Shown: piece by piece, positions 1 through 8,555 of the stretch
Layout: the number at the start of each line of letters is the position of its first letter
How positions within the stretch are numbered: the first letter of the stretch is position 1
NCBI GenBank assembly: GCA_033762255.1
Contig: JANRLT010000039.1
Location: forward strand, 1 to 64,000
Length of the DNA: 64,000 nt
Source: Pirellulales bacterium
Lineage (GTDB): Bacteria; Planctomycetota; Planctomycetia; Pirellulales; JALHPA01
Reading direction: 5' to 3'
Notes under the pieces: generated by a model
Seen by the model: only the letters and a program-made list of their open reading frames with translations
The model's database searches: none
Told to the model about the DNA's origin: nothing
Program-made: the position numbers and the translations under genes

Positions 1-69
1 CAGATGCCGCCGCACGATCTCGGCTTTTTGTTGCGGATTAAAATGCCGCCGGGTCTTGCTTTCGCTCAT
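1..69 (-). CDS. Transposase N-terminus (IS3/IS66-type helix-turn-helix protein), runs off the window
   Basis: Only the first 23 codons are inside the window. The protein begins MSESKTRRHFNPQQKAEIVR, which resembles the start of transposase OrfA/HTH_Tnp_1 proteins (basic residues, then an F-x-x-x-x-K-A-E-I-V helix). The ATG at 69 follows GGAGGA at a good distance. A GGGTTA-TAT-TAACCC hairpin lies at 88-102 just upstream, in a position that could be an operator. The rest of the element is outside the window, so completeness and IS family cannot be judged. Confidence 0.55.
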   Translation of the reverse strand, partial: MSESKTRRHFNPQQKAEIVRRHL

Positions 70-172
70 GGATCATTCCTCCAGTTAGGGTTATATTAAC
101 CCAACCAGCGGCGTTGTCCAATTTCGGCTGAGGCAGAACAGGGGAGCTAGGTTAGAGTGGAATCGGCAAGCG

Positions 173-403
173 TTGGCGTTGAAAGCGATTCGCGATTCAC
201 AGTTGGACCTCTGTACAAACAAGCAAGACCGTATCAAGGCTTGGAAAGAGTATATTCAAGCCATGGAAAGCACATTGGAAAGAATATTTGCATTACGAGA
301 AGAGCAATCCAAAGGTGGAGAAGAGTATTACTACCAGAATTTCCGATACTTAGTTTTGGATGCAAAATGTCAACTACATCTGTTGGAAAATTCGTCAGAT
401 TGA
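173..403 (+). CDS. Short hypothetical protein, probable remnant of a coiled-coil protein
   Basis: This 76-codon frame starts with TTG and has no clear ribosome binding site. The product is charged and helical (QDRIKAWKEYIQAMESTLER...). The pattern of leading helix, E-R-I, then A-K-C-Q-L-x-L-L-E resembles the C-terminal helical hairpin of TolC-like or hypothetical secreted planctomycete proteins, but no full protein is present. It sits directly beyond the promoter side of the transposase at the left edge, so it may be a truncated relic at an insertion point. Function is not recognised. Confidence 0.3.
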   Translation: MALKAIRDSQLDLCTNKQDRIKAWKEYIQAMESTLERIFALREEQSKGGEEYYYQNFRYLVLDAKCQLHLLENSSD

Positions 404-496
404 GTTTCCTACAAAAACATAATTCTCTTAGTTCTGTGATGTATGGATGAATTGAGACTGGTATTGTTTCTGTGCAGTTTCATGATGGTGCATTTC

Positions 497-566
497 GGGG
501 TCGGGAGTCTGACGCGGTGAAAACGCATTTAGCAAAGCGACGTGTTCGCGGAAGACTCCCGACCCC
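497..566. repeat. Palindromic element, 14-bp perfect terminal inverted repeat (copy 1)
   Basis: The arms GGGGTCGGGAGTCT (497-510) and AGACTCCCGACCCC (553-566) are perfect inverted repeats around a 42-nt centre. A second copy lies at 35677-35746 with one mismatch in the stem and a diverged centre. The shared ends and diverged interior look like a small non-autonomous palindromic element. With the next repeat it fills most of the gene-free stretch 404-785. Confidence 0.8.
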
Positions 567-602
567 CTGTGCCTCAATATTTTCCAAGGATTGGCATGGA
601 TG

Positions 603-722
603 AAACGTGGTTCGGGCTTAAGCCCGTAACCCCAATAGTTTTACTTTAATTAGATTTCCTAGGGCGACGCTGCGCTTGCCCTAGGCTGGGATAGGTTGGG
701 CTTTCAGCCCACAGAAGAAATA
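603..722 (+). repeat. CCTAGGGC stem-loop interspersed repeat, copy 1
   Basis: The core at 658-713 contains a hairpin with arms CCTAGGGC (658-665) and GCCCTAGG (678-685), then a second small stem TGGG-CTTTCAG-CCCA. A GGGCTTAAGCCC palindrome precedes it. The core recurs almost identically at 35835-35890 and 63867-63921 in the same orientation. No open frame of note accompanies it. Confidence 0.85.
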
Positions 723-785
723 GCGATGGATACATTCCAACACGCACAATATAAATTCTTCCCCCTCCGTTTCCTCCTGTTCTAT

Positions 786-1745
786 TCACGACCGTGCCTC
801 TCTCTCTTGCGCAGGTGCCACGGGCGGGGGAGGCGGCGGCGCGACCTTGACTGCCTCCAAATCATTCCCGCCCACGGCGATCTTCACCCGGAATTGCCCT
901 TTCGGCCAGTGGGGCATGTTCAAATAACCAAAGTGTGGATGCCAGACACGGAACGTCCATTCGCCCGGCGGGAGGCCGGTTAATTCAAAATCGCCACTAG
1001 CATCGGTGATCGCGGCCAAGGGGTGATTCCCCACATACAGATAGCTTTTCGCCCAGGGATAGACGCTGCTATTGACCAGGATGGGCAAATCCCGTTTCTC
1101 GGGTTTGAGCGGGACGACCAGCGACTTCCCGGGCAATAGCATGACATTGATATCGTTCTCTTGCCCCTGCAACCGAAAATTGGTCGCGTAACGGTCGTTA
1201 TTGCGAAGGAGCAGCGTCCGGCCCACATCCGTGGCCAATAACCGAGGAGCAAAGTTGCCATTCTCATAGATGATCTCCGCCGGTGGATGGGGGAGGGTCT
1301 TATCCGTGGGGGGCGGGGTGGGAAAGTTGGCATCGTGAACCGTGATCAACACGTCCCTCAGACCACCCGTTGGGCTAACAACCACCGACTCATCCCGCAG
1401 GTTCAAGCTAGCGTAATACCGCAAGTCGGCCCGGTCGGATTGGGCCAGGTTGGCGGCGATGAGCGGCTGGGGGGGTGGCGGCGTGCCATCAAAAATCAGC
1501 CTCCCCCGTAATGTTCCCGTTTTGACAGGCTGGTCCGCGGATTCCGCTGGCGACGTGACGACGGCTGCTAGCAACGGGGGTTGCGTGGCGGGTTTGGGGG
1601 CTATGAATGGTGCACGGGGTTGCGGAGCTGGCGGGGATTGGTTTTCCGGGAGTTCGCCTCCCGGCCCAACTGTGGGGAAGGAACTCTGAAAGCAAAACAT
1701 CAAAAGAACGACCAATCCTCGACAATTCATCAATCTATTTTTCAT
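786..1745 (-). CDS. Secreted carboxypeptidase-regulatory/cupredoxin-like protein
   Basis: The predicted 319-residue protein begins MKNRLMNCRGLVVLLMFCFQ, a signal peptide, followed by a Pro-rich linker. From about residue 75 it has a beta-rich body starting TGTLRGRLIFDGTPPPPQPL and containing VGRTLLLRNNDRYATNF, the layout of methylamine-utilisation/plastocyanin-like proteins in which a carboxypeptidase-regulatory fold (DASGDFELTGLPPGEWTFRV) follows a cupredoxin-like sheet. The classic copper ligand set is not clear, so metal binding is not claimed. The tail is Pro-rich (VAPPPPPPVAPAQ). An ATG three codons upstream (1754) is possible; 1745 puts the Lys-Arg immediately before the hydrophobic signal. 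Exported, function unknown. Confidence 0.75.
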   Translation of the reverse strand: MKNRLMNCRGLVVLLMFCFQSSFPTVGPGGELPENQSPPAPQPRAPFIAPKPATQPPLLAAVVTSPAESADQPVKTGTLRGRLIFDGTPPPPQPLIAANLAQSDRADLRYYASLNLRDESVVVSPTGGLRDVLITVHDANFPTPPPTDKTLPHPPAEIIYENGNFAPRLLATDVGRTLLLRNNDRYATNFRLQGQENDINVMLLPGKSLVVPLKPEKRDLPILVNSSVYPWAKSYLYVGNHPLAAITDASGDFELTGLPPGEWTFRVWHPHFGYLNMPHWPKGQFRVKIAVGGNDLEAVKVAPPPPPPVAPAQEREARS

Positions 1746-2164
1746 GGCAAGCATCCGAAAACAGGTCCGCGGACCGGGATCAGACGTGAATTTGTACAGA
1801 AGGAACGCTTTTGAATTTAGCCGACAAACTCAGAAATTTATTGTCACGAGTTTGTCAGTACCTATCAAAATTCCTATTAGATGAAAAAGTCAACTTTGGC
1901 CATGTTTCGGCCCAGATTCCAGTAATCCCAAAGCAATCTGTTGCCTTGGGGGCTTTAGGCAAGATGTTACACCCGTGTCGAATAAACCGTGCCAGAGCTT
2001 TTTTCTCGACCGATAATCTGTGACAGATAGGCTATGGTGTGCTGTTACAACGATGCTAGCGACGGGGAGCGCGTATTCACCTAGCATCCAACTGGGAATA
2101 ACTTGTTTGCCAATTCGGCAGGTAACCGACACAGCAAACTTTGATCGCACAGAGGCAGGAACGT
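1746..2164. other. Intergenic stretch between divergent secreted-protein genes
   Basis: About 420 bases without a convincing gene. Short frames here lack ribosome binding sites and overlap each other. The region should hold the divergent promoters of its two neighbours, but I could not assign a clear -35/-10 pair. Confidence 0.5.
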
Positions 2165-4213
2165 ATGAAACGGTTATGGCGGATAGCAATTCTTTGGTCG
2201 ATTGGCATCGGTGGATGTAACTTGGCAGTTGCGTTGGCTAACGAGCCAACACAGTCCGCGCATCCCCGCGAACTTCAACCCGCGCAGCAAGCCGCGCATC
2301 CCTTGGCACTTACCGCCGAGATGCCCCGTGGTCTCGATCCTGTCTTGCAGGCCACGTATTTGTTGGGCAAGCCCCAATGGAAAGCTCCGGCAGTGCGGGG
2401 ACCGGTGGCCCCCCCCGCGGGATTAGCCCCCGCCAGGGATCCAGCCCCCCCGCAATCATCATCAGTATCACCAAATACCGGCCCGACAGCCAACAGCCGT
2501 GGCGAGTCTGGCGTGACTGCCCCGCTGGTTAGTGTCTTGCAAAATTCGTCCAAAGGTAATTCGTCCGCTTCCATCCCGGTTGAATTGACCGAGGCATCGC
2601 GGGATAACGGGAATTCCGGGCCTCTGTCAAACTCCCCTGACCCCCGCTTGTCTAAAATTACCATTACAGAATCAGCGTTAGCGGGCGAAGAATATACAGA
2701 ACCTGCCCCGCAAGCCATCCCCTCCGATCCGCCCGCGTTGCACCCTGAAGAAACCACCACGGAATCTTATTCGACCTCCATCGCCAATGCCGAATCCACC
2801 CGCCAGACTCCCCAGCCCAGAATAGCCCTACGGGAGCAGCAATCTCCCCGGCCAGTCACTGCGCCCATGGAGAGCGACGCCACGGTGGAGGAGCCAGAAC
2901 CGGAAGTTCCCGACAACACCCCAGCTCCAGAAGAAGTCATCACCGATGGGGTAATTTCCGACGCGGGAATTTCCAGTACCGAGGGGGAAGACTATCTCGC
3001 GGAGCAGGGGCCAGTCGGCACGGAAAATGGCGAATCTTTCCCGACCGAGACGATTCGGGAACGCTATCCCAATGCCATGATCAAGGTCGAACGGAATGTC
3101 ACCCAGGACGCCGAGGGAAATTTTATCAATCATGGGCCGTTTGTGCAGTTTGACGAACGGGGGCGCATGACGGGTGGCGGGGAATACAATTTTGGTAAAA
3201 AGCAGGGCAAATGGACCCGTTCCTTTGCCATGAACGAAGGCCCCATGTTCAGCGGGCCGATGTTTAAGGAATTTACCGCGCCGTTTGTCAGTGAAGCCAC
3301 CTTTGAAAACGATCAATTGCAGGGGACCTGGAAAATTAGCGACGCCAAAAATCGCAAAGTTTTGGAGTGGCAATTTGAAAATGGCAAATGCGCGGGAGTT
3401 AACACTTGGTACTTTCCCACGGGATTGGTCCGACGGGAAATTCCCTATAAGCATGGCGAGATTGACGGTGACGTCCTGGAATATGGTCGCGACGGGCAAC
3501 TGGTCAAACGGGAAAGCTTTTTTCAAGGGCATAAACTCGCCCTGCAAACCGATTGGTACGAGCCGCATGTCAAACGGGCCGAAGGCTCCACCCTGATGTC
3601 CAAGGAAATCATTAAGCCAAATTTTGACTTTTGGAATGGCGTGGCCACCTTTACCGTGATTGGCAAAAGCGGTCAAAACCAACGGCATGGCCAATGGACC
3701 TGGTGGCACAAAAACGGCCAAAAGCAGATGGAGGGACGCTTTGAAAATGATCTCCCCTCGGGCCGTTTTACCTGGTGGTATGCCAATGGCCAAAAGCAAA
3801 TCGAAGGGGACTACCTGGCGGGTAAACAACAGGGCAAATTCCAGTGGTGGCACGCCTCCGGCGGTAAAATGCTCGAGGGTGAATACCAAGCCGGCTTGCA
3901 AGTCAATCAATGGACCCGTTGGAACGAAGCGGGCAAAGTTTTGGAACTGGCCAAATACGACGAAACCGGTGAGCAAATTGACTTCAAACAATTTCCCGGA
4001 GAAGGGGGTACGGGGGCGGCGGCCAATAGCGCCCTGGCCAGCCAAGAACCCGCCAAAGTGCCCACGACAATCATTCCCCCCGGGACCGGTGTCGAACCGC
4101 AACCGCTGCCCCAGTCTGCCAACACTGCCCAGGTCAAGCCGCTAGCACCCTCCCGCGCTACCGCTAACGCCCGTGCCACGGCGCCCCCCGTCCAAAGGCG
4201 CGTGCGCCGCTAA
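2165..4213 (+). CDS. Secreted YwqK/MORN-like repeat protein
   Basis: The ATG at 2165 follows AGAGGCAGGA and begins the signal peptide MKRLWRIAILWSIGIGGCNL. Residues about 30-300 are low-complexity (Pro, Ser, Glu rich). From about residue 330 repeated units of the form G-x-W-x-x-W-x-x-N-G-Q-K-x-x-E-G appear (for example WWHKNGQKQMEGRFEND, WWYANGQKQIEGDYLAG, WWHASGGKMLEGEYQAG). These are the MORN-like repeats of the YwqK family. YwqK-type proteins are often annotated as antitoxins, but this exported version with a long linker is more likely an envelope protein. The C-terminus is Pro/Ala/Arg rich. An upstream TTG in frame (2141) is disfavoured. Confidence 0.8.
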   Translation: MKRLWRIAILWSIGIGGCNLAVALANEPTQSAHPRELQPAQQAAHPLALTAEMPRGLDPVLQATYLLGKPQWKAPAVRGPVAPPAGLAPARDPAPPQSSSVSPNTGPTANSRGESGVTAPLVSVLQNSSKGNSSASIPVELTEASRDNGNSGPLSNSPDPRLSKITITESALAGEEYTEPAPQAIPSDPPALHPEETTTESYSTSIANAESTRQTPQPRIALREQQSPRPVTAPMESDATVEEPEPEVPDNTPAPEEVITDGVISDAGISSTEGEDYLAEQGPVGTENGESFPTETIRERYPNAMIKVERNVTQDAEGNFINHGPFVQFDERGRMTGGGEYNFGKKQGKWTRSFAMNEGPMFSGPMFKEFTAPFVSEATFENDQLQGTWKISDAKNRKVLEWQFENGKCAGVNTWYFPTGLVRREIPYKHGEIDGDVLEYGRDGQLVKRESFFQGHKLALQTDWYEPHVKRAEGSTLMSKEIIKPNFDFWNGVATFTVIGKSGQNQRHGQWTWWHKNGQKQMEGRFENDLPSGRFTWWYANGQKQIEGDYLAGKQQGKFQWWHASGGKMLEGEYQAGLQVNQWTRWNEAGKVLELAKYDETGEQIDFKQFPGEGGTGAAANSALASQEPAKVPTTIIPPGTGVEPQPLPQSANTAQVKPLAPSRATANARATAPPVQRRVRR

Positions 4214-4326
4214 CCCCCCCGGACCACAATTGTGGACTGAGGGGAACAGGTCGCTAACAGCAAATTCTCTGGCTTTTAAAACAATTCCCCTTGTCGGAAG
4301 CGGGTTTCTGCGTCATCCTGCCATTC

Positions 4327-4935
4327 ATGGAGCCAAATACCAGACGCACACTGGTCAATACACTATGGTTCGCCGTCTGCTGCGCGGTGGGATTAGCGGC
4401 GGATCTGGGGAGTAAAAGCTGGATTTTTGAGCGTTTGGGACACCCACCCCGCGACCGGATCGTCATTATTCCCAATTGGTTCAGCCTGACCACCGCCCTG
4501 AATGAAGGGGCTCTTTTTAGCATCGGCCAGGGATTTGCCTTGGGATTTGCTGCCCTCTCTTTTGTGGCGATGGCGGGGATTGGTTATTGGCTGTGGATTC
4601 GCGGGGGAATCGCCGATCGTCGCATGGCGATTATCCTGGGCTTTATCCTGGCGGGAATTACCGGCAATTTATATGATCGACTGGGATTGCCAGGACTTAA
4701 ATGGAGTTTTCCCCCAGAACGCGCTGGCCAGCACGTTTTTGCCGTGCGCGACTGGCTGCTCTTTCGAATCGAGCACGAAGTCATCGTTTTTGAGCCAATT
4801 TTGCAGCGCGAAATACCAAAACAAGAAATTTTATTTGACTGGCCGGTTTTCAACTTGGCCGATGTGATGCTCGTCGTGGGTGCGGCCTCCCTATTTTTAC
4901 TATCATTCTGGCCAGAGCCTAAAAAACCCGAGTAA
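4327..4935 (+). CDS. lspA: Lipoprotein signal peptidase (signal peptidase II)
   Basis: This inner-membrane aspartic protease cleaves the signal peptide of lipidated prolipoproteins. The 202-residue product has four hydrophobic segments and the family motifs: AADLGSKSW (Asp26), NEGALFSIG, GITGNLYDRLG (Asn114, catalytic Asp117) and FNLADVMLVVGA (catalytic Asp179). The two catalytic aspartates are 62 residues apart, against about 18 in the Escherichia coli enzyme, so there is an insertion of roughly 43 residues in the periplasmic loop. The ATG at 4327 was chosen over an upstream TTG (4291) because it starts directly before the first basic/hydrophobic stretch; neither has a strong ribosome binding site. 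Confidence 0.9.
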   Translation: MEPNTRRTLVNTLWFAVCCAVGLAADLGSKSWIFERLGHPPRDRIVIIPNWFSLTTALNEGALFSIGQGFALGFAALSFVAMAGIGYWLWIRGGIADRRMAIILGFILAGITGNLYDRLGLPGLKWSFPPERAGQHVFAVRDWLLFRIEHEVIVFEPILQREIPKQEILFDWPVFNLADVMLVVGAASLFLLSFWPEPKKPE

Positions 4936-5408
4936 ATTGGACACCGAGGAATTATTTGGGGAATTTTCATCAGATCCTAACAATCTTTTTGACAAAACCG
5001 CTGATTGTGTATAGCATGGCTATTAATTGCGGTTTCACGCAGTACGTGAGTTCTTCACGTCATTGGCTTGCGTGCACACGATCGCCAACCTAGGGGGGAA
5101 AATAACTAGGTGAGGTGCGAGTGTGCGATTCAGCGCATGTAGAACATAGGACAGGGATCTGTGCTTTGTACAAGAATTTACCTTGGAACATGGCAAAAGA
5201 TTTCAATGCGACTGAGATTATCAACTGGTGAACAGAAGTGGCAATCGGGGATAGTTCTACCAGTTCAGGGGATTCGTTAAAGCTTATTCGTCTTTGTCTC
5301 ACCCACTCGATTTAATTCGAGAGGGGGGCTAAAGATGTATTGAGCCGGGGAAGGCGAATCGGCAACCTGCGAAATGTAAATATTTCGCATTGTGGGGGGA
5401 TGCTATCG
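4936..5408. other. Intergenic stretch
   Basis: About 470 bases between lspA and the Rrf2-type regulator. I found no frame with a ribosome binding site, no strong terminator and no member of the repeat families seen elsewhere in the window. Confidence 0.5.
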
Positions 5409-5870
5409 ATGAAGCTTTCGCGCACGGTCAGTTATGCATTGCAGGCAACAATGCAGTTGGCAACCAGCAATAGCCAGCAACCGGTTCCTTGCAGCAAATT
5501 AGCCGCCGCGGGCAAAATGCCCGAGCGGTTTTTGCTGCAAATTTTGCGTAGTTTGGTGACTCACGGAGTGCTGCATTCAACTCGGGGCGTGGAGGGGGGC
5601 TACTCCCTCGAACGCAAACCCGAGGACATTTCGCTGCTGGATATTATTGAGGCTATTGACGGTCCGTTTCAGGCCAAAATGACCTGGGATGAGACCCTGC
5701 CCGATGAATCCCAGGTTCGCTTGCGGCGGGCGTTGTTTTCGGTGACAGAAGCCGCTCGTCGGCAACTGGAACAAGTCAAACTATCCCAGCTCATCGCCGC
5801 CGGCGGGGAGTTGGATTACTTGGCGACGCCAGTCGAAAAAGAAGAATTGATGCTGACGGCCATCTCCTAG
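5409..5870 (+). CDS. Rrf2-family transcriptional regulator without the Fe-S cysteines
   Basis: The protein begins MKLSRTVSYALQATMQLA and continues with the Rrf2 winged-helix pattern: IP/CSKLAAAGKMPERFLLQILRS then a G-G-Y-S-L wing (GVEGGYSLERKPEDISLLDI). This is a cytoplasmic DNA-binding repressor fold. The three cysteines that hold the Fe-S cluster in IscR/NsrR are absent in the region after the wing, so it is probably not an Fe-S sensor of that type. GGGGGA lies about 8 nt before the ATG at 5409; an alternative ATG at 5400 overlaps that site. The gene is monocistronic and followed by a terminator at 5976-6006. Target genes are unknown. Confidence 0.85.
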   Translation: MKLSRTVSYALQATMQLATSNSQQPVPCSKLAAAGKMPERFLLQILRSLVTHGVLHSTRGVEGGYSLERKPEDISLLDIIEAIDGPFQAKMTWDETLPDESQVRLRRALFSVTEAARRQLEQVKLSQLIAAGGELDYLATPVEKEELMLTAIS

Positions 5871-5975
5871 GCTTGCGGGGTAGGGGGGCAATTTCGCAGC
5901 GCGGAGGGGGACCGGCTGTCTGGATTGCAGCATCAGTCTGTGGAATTTACTCAAATTGCGCAAGCAATCCCGCTC

Positions 5976-6006
5976 AACCGGAGAATCGCTTCTCCGGTTT
6001 TTTTTG
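5976..6006 (+). terminator. Rho-independent terminator
   Basis: Perfect 10-bp stem AACCGGAGAA / TTCTCCGGTT around a TCGC loop, followed directly by a run of eight T. It lies about 105 nt after the Rrf2-type gene and probably ends its transcript. Confidence 0.85.
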
Positions 6007-6068
6007 CGCTAACAAATGCGCGGGTTTCGCCGTGGCTAACGTTAGTATTGTCCCTGCCAAACATCCAT

Positions 6069-6144
6069 CTCCCGTCTCCCGCCTCCCGTCTCCCGTCTCC
6101 CGTCTCCCGCCTCCCACCTCCCACCTCCCGCCTCCCACCTCCCG
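6069..6144. repeat. Heptanucleotide tandem repeat (CTCCCGY/CTCCCAC)
   Basis: About eleven consecutive 7-bp units, CTCCCGT, CTCCCGC and CTCCCAC in mixed order. It sits between the Rrf2 terminator and the phosphatase gene, ending about 40 nt before that start codon, so copy-number change could alter the leader of the phosphatase transcript. Confidence 0.9.
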
Positions 6145-6183
6145 CACTGGCATTTTCCATACATTTTGGCTAAGTTGGCGGAC

Positions 6184-6993
6184 ATGGACACCAACCAGCC
6201 TACTGACCCCGCGGATATTGCCTCTCGCCTCGAGTTTGCCCGCGACATCGCGCGCGAGGCCGGCGCGTTAACACTCCGCTATTTTCAAAACCCCGGCCTG
6301 GCGGTCGAGCGCAAAGCCGACGCCTCTCCCGTGACCGTCGCCGACCGCGAGGCCGAACTGCTCTTGCGCTCGCGGATCGAAGCGCAATTTCCCCGGGATG
6401 GCATCCTCGGCGAGGAATTCCCGGAACGCCCCGGCACATCCGGCTTTCGCTGGGTGCTCGATCCCATCGACGGGACCAAGTCCTTTATTCACGGCGTGCC
6501 GCTGTATGGAACCATGGTTGCCGTCGAGACCGGGGGAGCGGCCCTGCTGGGCGTGGTGTTTATCCCGGGGCTAGATGAACTGATTTACGCGGGACGGGGG
6601 CTGGGTTGCTGGCACATACGGCAGGGCCAACCCGCCACCCGCTGCCAGGTCTCGCGCGTGGCACGGCTGGCGGAGGGGTGCTTTGTCACCAGTGAAGTCA
6701 AAAGCTACAAGAAAATCAACCGCCCCGAGGTCTACGAACATTTGCAATCCGCCGCGCGGCTGGACCGAACCTGGGGGGACTGCTACGGCTATTTGTTGGT
6801 GGCGACGGGCCGGGTGGAAATGGCGATCGACCCCTTGATGAATATCTGGGACGCGGCGGCGGTGCAGCCAATCATCGAGGAAGCGGGGGGACGATTTACC
6901 GACTGGGCCGGAACGCGCAGCATATCCAGCGGCAACGCCCTCGCGACCAATGGCCTGGTGCATGACGAAGCGCTGGGGTTGATGCGGGGCTAG
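6184..6993 (+). CDS. hisN: Inositol-monophosphatase family phosphatase, HisN-type histidinol-phosphatase candidate
   Basis: A 269-residue cytosolic metal-dependent phosphatase. It has the family's metal site motifs: GEEF near residue 78, WVLDPIDGTKSF (the D-P-I-D-G-T signature) and WDAAAVQPIIEEAGG near the C-terminus. The text after the signature (FIHGVPLYGTMVAVE) resembles histidinol-phosphatase HisN more than inositol or CysQ phosphatases, so removal of phosphate from histidinol phosphate in histidine synthesis is the leading guess, but substrate cannot be fixed from sequence. The ATG at 6184 (MDTNQPTDPADIASR) was preferred to a TTG at 6166. It is followed convergently, after 3 nt, by a ParE-type toxin gene. 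Confidence 0.8.
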   Translation: MDTNQPTDPADIASRLEFARDIAREAGALTLRYFQNPGLAVERKADASPVTVADREAELLLRSRIEAQFPRDGILGEEFPERPGTSGFRWVLDPIDGTKSFIHGVPLYGTMVAVETGGAALLGVVFIPGLDELIYAGRGLGCWHIRQGQPATRCQVSRVARLAEGCFVTSEVKSYKKINRPEVYEHLQSAARLDRTWGDCYGYLLVATGRVEMAIDPLMNIWDAAAVQPIIEEAGGRFTDWAGTRSISSGNALATNGLVHDEALGLMRG

Positions 6994-6996
6994 CTG

Positions 6997-7296
6997 TCAT
7001 TCCCGCAGACGATTTCGCCAAAAATCCGGGTGGCGGCTATGGTGGCTGATAGCCAGAATTCGGACGTGATCCAAGCTTATACGATAATAAATTGCATACG
7101 GAAACCGGGACATGGTAAAACAACGAATATTAGCCTGGATTATTTCCCCCCGTTCCGGCCTTTCAGCAATGAGTTTCACCGTATCGTCCACGGCATTCAA
7201 AAAATCGCTTCCCAGCTTATTAACCCGTGATTCATAGAATCGGGCGGATTCAATAAGCTCGGCCTGCGCATCAGGGTGATAGACAACAATCATCAC
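6997..7296 (-). CDS. ParE/RelE-superfamily toxin
   Basis: The 99-residue protein has the ParE toxin pattern: YHPDAQAELIESARFYESR in the first helices, FLNAVDDTVKLIAERPERG in the middle and CFTMSRFPYAIYYRISLDHV with ILAISHHSRHPDFWRNR at the end. Members poison gyrase or ribosome-bound mRNA; which applies here is not visible. Its start overlaps the stop of the antitoxin gene by 4 nt, so the pair is an operon with translational coupling. Confidence 0.9.
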   Translation of the reverse strand: MMIVVYHPDAQAELIESARFYESRVNKLGSDFLNAVDDTVKLIAERPERGEIIQANIRCFTMSRFPYAIYYRISLDHVRILAISHHSRHPDFWRNRLRE

Positions 7297-7517
7297 AAGG
7301 AATTTCTTGCGGCTAACATCGCTTCTGCGTGGGTCACTGGCCGCACAAGCCCAGTTTCCAATTCATGATCCCGCTGTTTTGCCAATTCTAACACAGAAGT
7401 TACATCCCCATTAGCCTCGCATTCCGGTTGAATGCTCCGCCACAATTCTTGGGCCAAGGTGATTCGATCGGAAATCGGCAACGCCAAGGCTAATGTTAAG
7501 ACTTCACGGGTTTGCAT
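7293..7517 (-). CDS. Addiction-module antitoxin component
   Basis: A 74-residue protein of the short alpha-helical putative addiction-module component family: LTLALALPISDRITLAQELWRSI, then a Glu-rich central region and a C-terminal helix (TGLVRPVTHAEAMLAARNSL). Such proteins bind and neutralise the ParE/RelE toxin encoded directly downstream. The 3' end overlaps the toxin start by 4 nt. It should be autoregulatory, but no operator was identified. Confidence 0.85.
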   Translation of the reverse strand: MQTREVLTLALALPISDRITLAQELWRSIQPECEANGDVTSVLELAKQRDHELETGLVRPVTHAEAMLAARNSL

Positions 7518-7716
7518 GGTACGCTTGATATAGGGAGAGAAATTTCAGAAAAATCGCATAATTGAATAACCTAACAGCACTGGATAGACAATTCCATCAA
7601 CTTCCTGTGCATCCACAATTGTACAACACAAAATTGTTGTGTGCTATTCCAGTTCCGTATGCTTCTCTTTATAAATCTCCGATAGGTGGCAATAAATATT
7701 TTTAAATGATACCCGG

Positions 7717-8100
7717 TTGTTGGAGTCAAAAAAGTTTTCCGCAGGCGCAGCCGTGCGGGACGAGCAGTATCTGTGGTCGTTGCGGTACATCGACGCGCCG
7801 ATTTTTCGGCAGACCACGACGTATCCCGGCGGCGTGCCGACCACGGGCGACCGGCTCTATTACCTGACCGACCCCAAGATGAACGTCACCTGCCTGGTGA
7901 ACGATGCGGGGACGGCGGTCGAGCGGTACTTATACGACCCCTACGGCCAACCGCTGTTCTTCGACGGGAGCTACGGCACGCGGACCAGTTCCGCTTACGA
8001 CAACGAGGTGTTATACTCGGGGTATCGCCGCGATCCGGTCACGGGGTTGTATCATGTGCGGTTCCGGGATCTGCATCCACGATTGGGGCGGTTGATGTAA
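7717..8100 (+). pseudogene. Rhs/YD-repeat core remnant
   Basis: The frame encodes the end of an Rhs repeat-associated core: YYLTDPKMNVTCLVNDAGTA, VERYLYDPYGQPLFFDG, YSGYRRDPVTGLYHVRFRDL and HPRLGRLM, then a stop where intact proteins continue with R-D-P. The thousands of residues that normally precede the core are missing; upstream sequence is AT-rich and unrelated. The last 125 codons of a polymorphic-toxin or wall-associated protein therefore remain. GC content is higher than the flanks. It is followed by a second coding-like remnant (8315-8555) and a small membrane-protein gene. Confidence 0.8.
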
Positions 8101-8224
8101 CCGCTCGAAGAAAAGCTGCGGCGGATTAAACCCAAATGCCATTTCACGCTGGTGATCCGCAACTCTGGCCGGACATGCCGTGGGTTTACCGGTATTTAAA
8201 CGCGGTTATCAAGAAATGGCTTCC

Positions 8225-8300
8225 ATCCGCTTCGCGGCCCAGGAACAAGTTCCTGTGGTAGCCGTTTTGATCATGAGTGCTAATCGGGGGTACCCGGTTC
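8225..8300. repeat. GGAACAAGTTCC-type repeat fragment
   Basis: Contains CCCAGGAACAAGTTCC with its palindromic GGAAC-AA-GTTCC core, then GAGTGCTAATCGGGGGTACC, both shared with the longer copies at 20797-21040 and 22380-22595. It separates the Rhs core remnant from the following coding-like remnant, so it probably inserted into the old gene. Confidence 0.65.
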
Positions 8301-8314
8301 GTACAACCAAGGCC

Positions 8315-8555
8315 TGCTGATCGTTCAAGACGTCGGAAATTTCTCTGGTGGCATTCGCGATTTTTCCAGAACTTGGTGGCAGGGCACAATGAGACTGGGT
8401 ACTCCTTTTAATGACATTCGTCGGAGGAATATTGGCAGGAACGGCATGATATTCGATCCAGTGCAACACCCTATTCAAGAGTTGCTTTTGCCGGTGGAGT
8501 TGGATTTTTTGGAACTGTTGTAGGCACAGCTGCGCGGGCCTTGAGGGGATTATGA
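8315..8555 (+). pseudogene. Coding-like remnant, possible end of an Rhs-associated toxin
   Basis: Two plus-strand frames read like protein in succession: GGIRDFSRTWWQGTMRLGTP with NDIRRNIGRNGMIFDPVQHP, then after a frame change RVAFAGGVGFFGTVVGTAAR ending at TGA 8553-8555. The stop overlaps the ATG of the next gene by 4 nt (ATGA), the junction expected between a toxin C-terminus and its immunity gene. A frameshift lies between about 8374 and 8500. This is a weak reading from composition and gene junction only. Confidence 0.35.

Noticed and set aside
2828-4102. A long minus-strand frame of 424 codons opposite the YwqK-like gene
   Set aside because: It is the antisense of a gene with clear repeats and a signal peptide; low-complexity coding sequence often opens the opposite strand.
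6000-6200. The CTCCC repeat block as a CRISPR array
   Set aside because: Units are 7 bp without spacers; it is a minisatellite.
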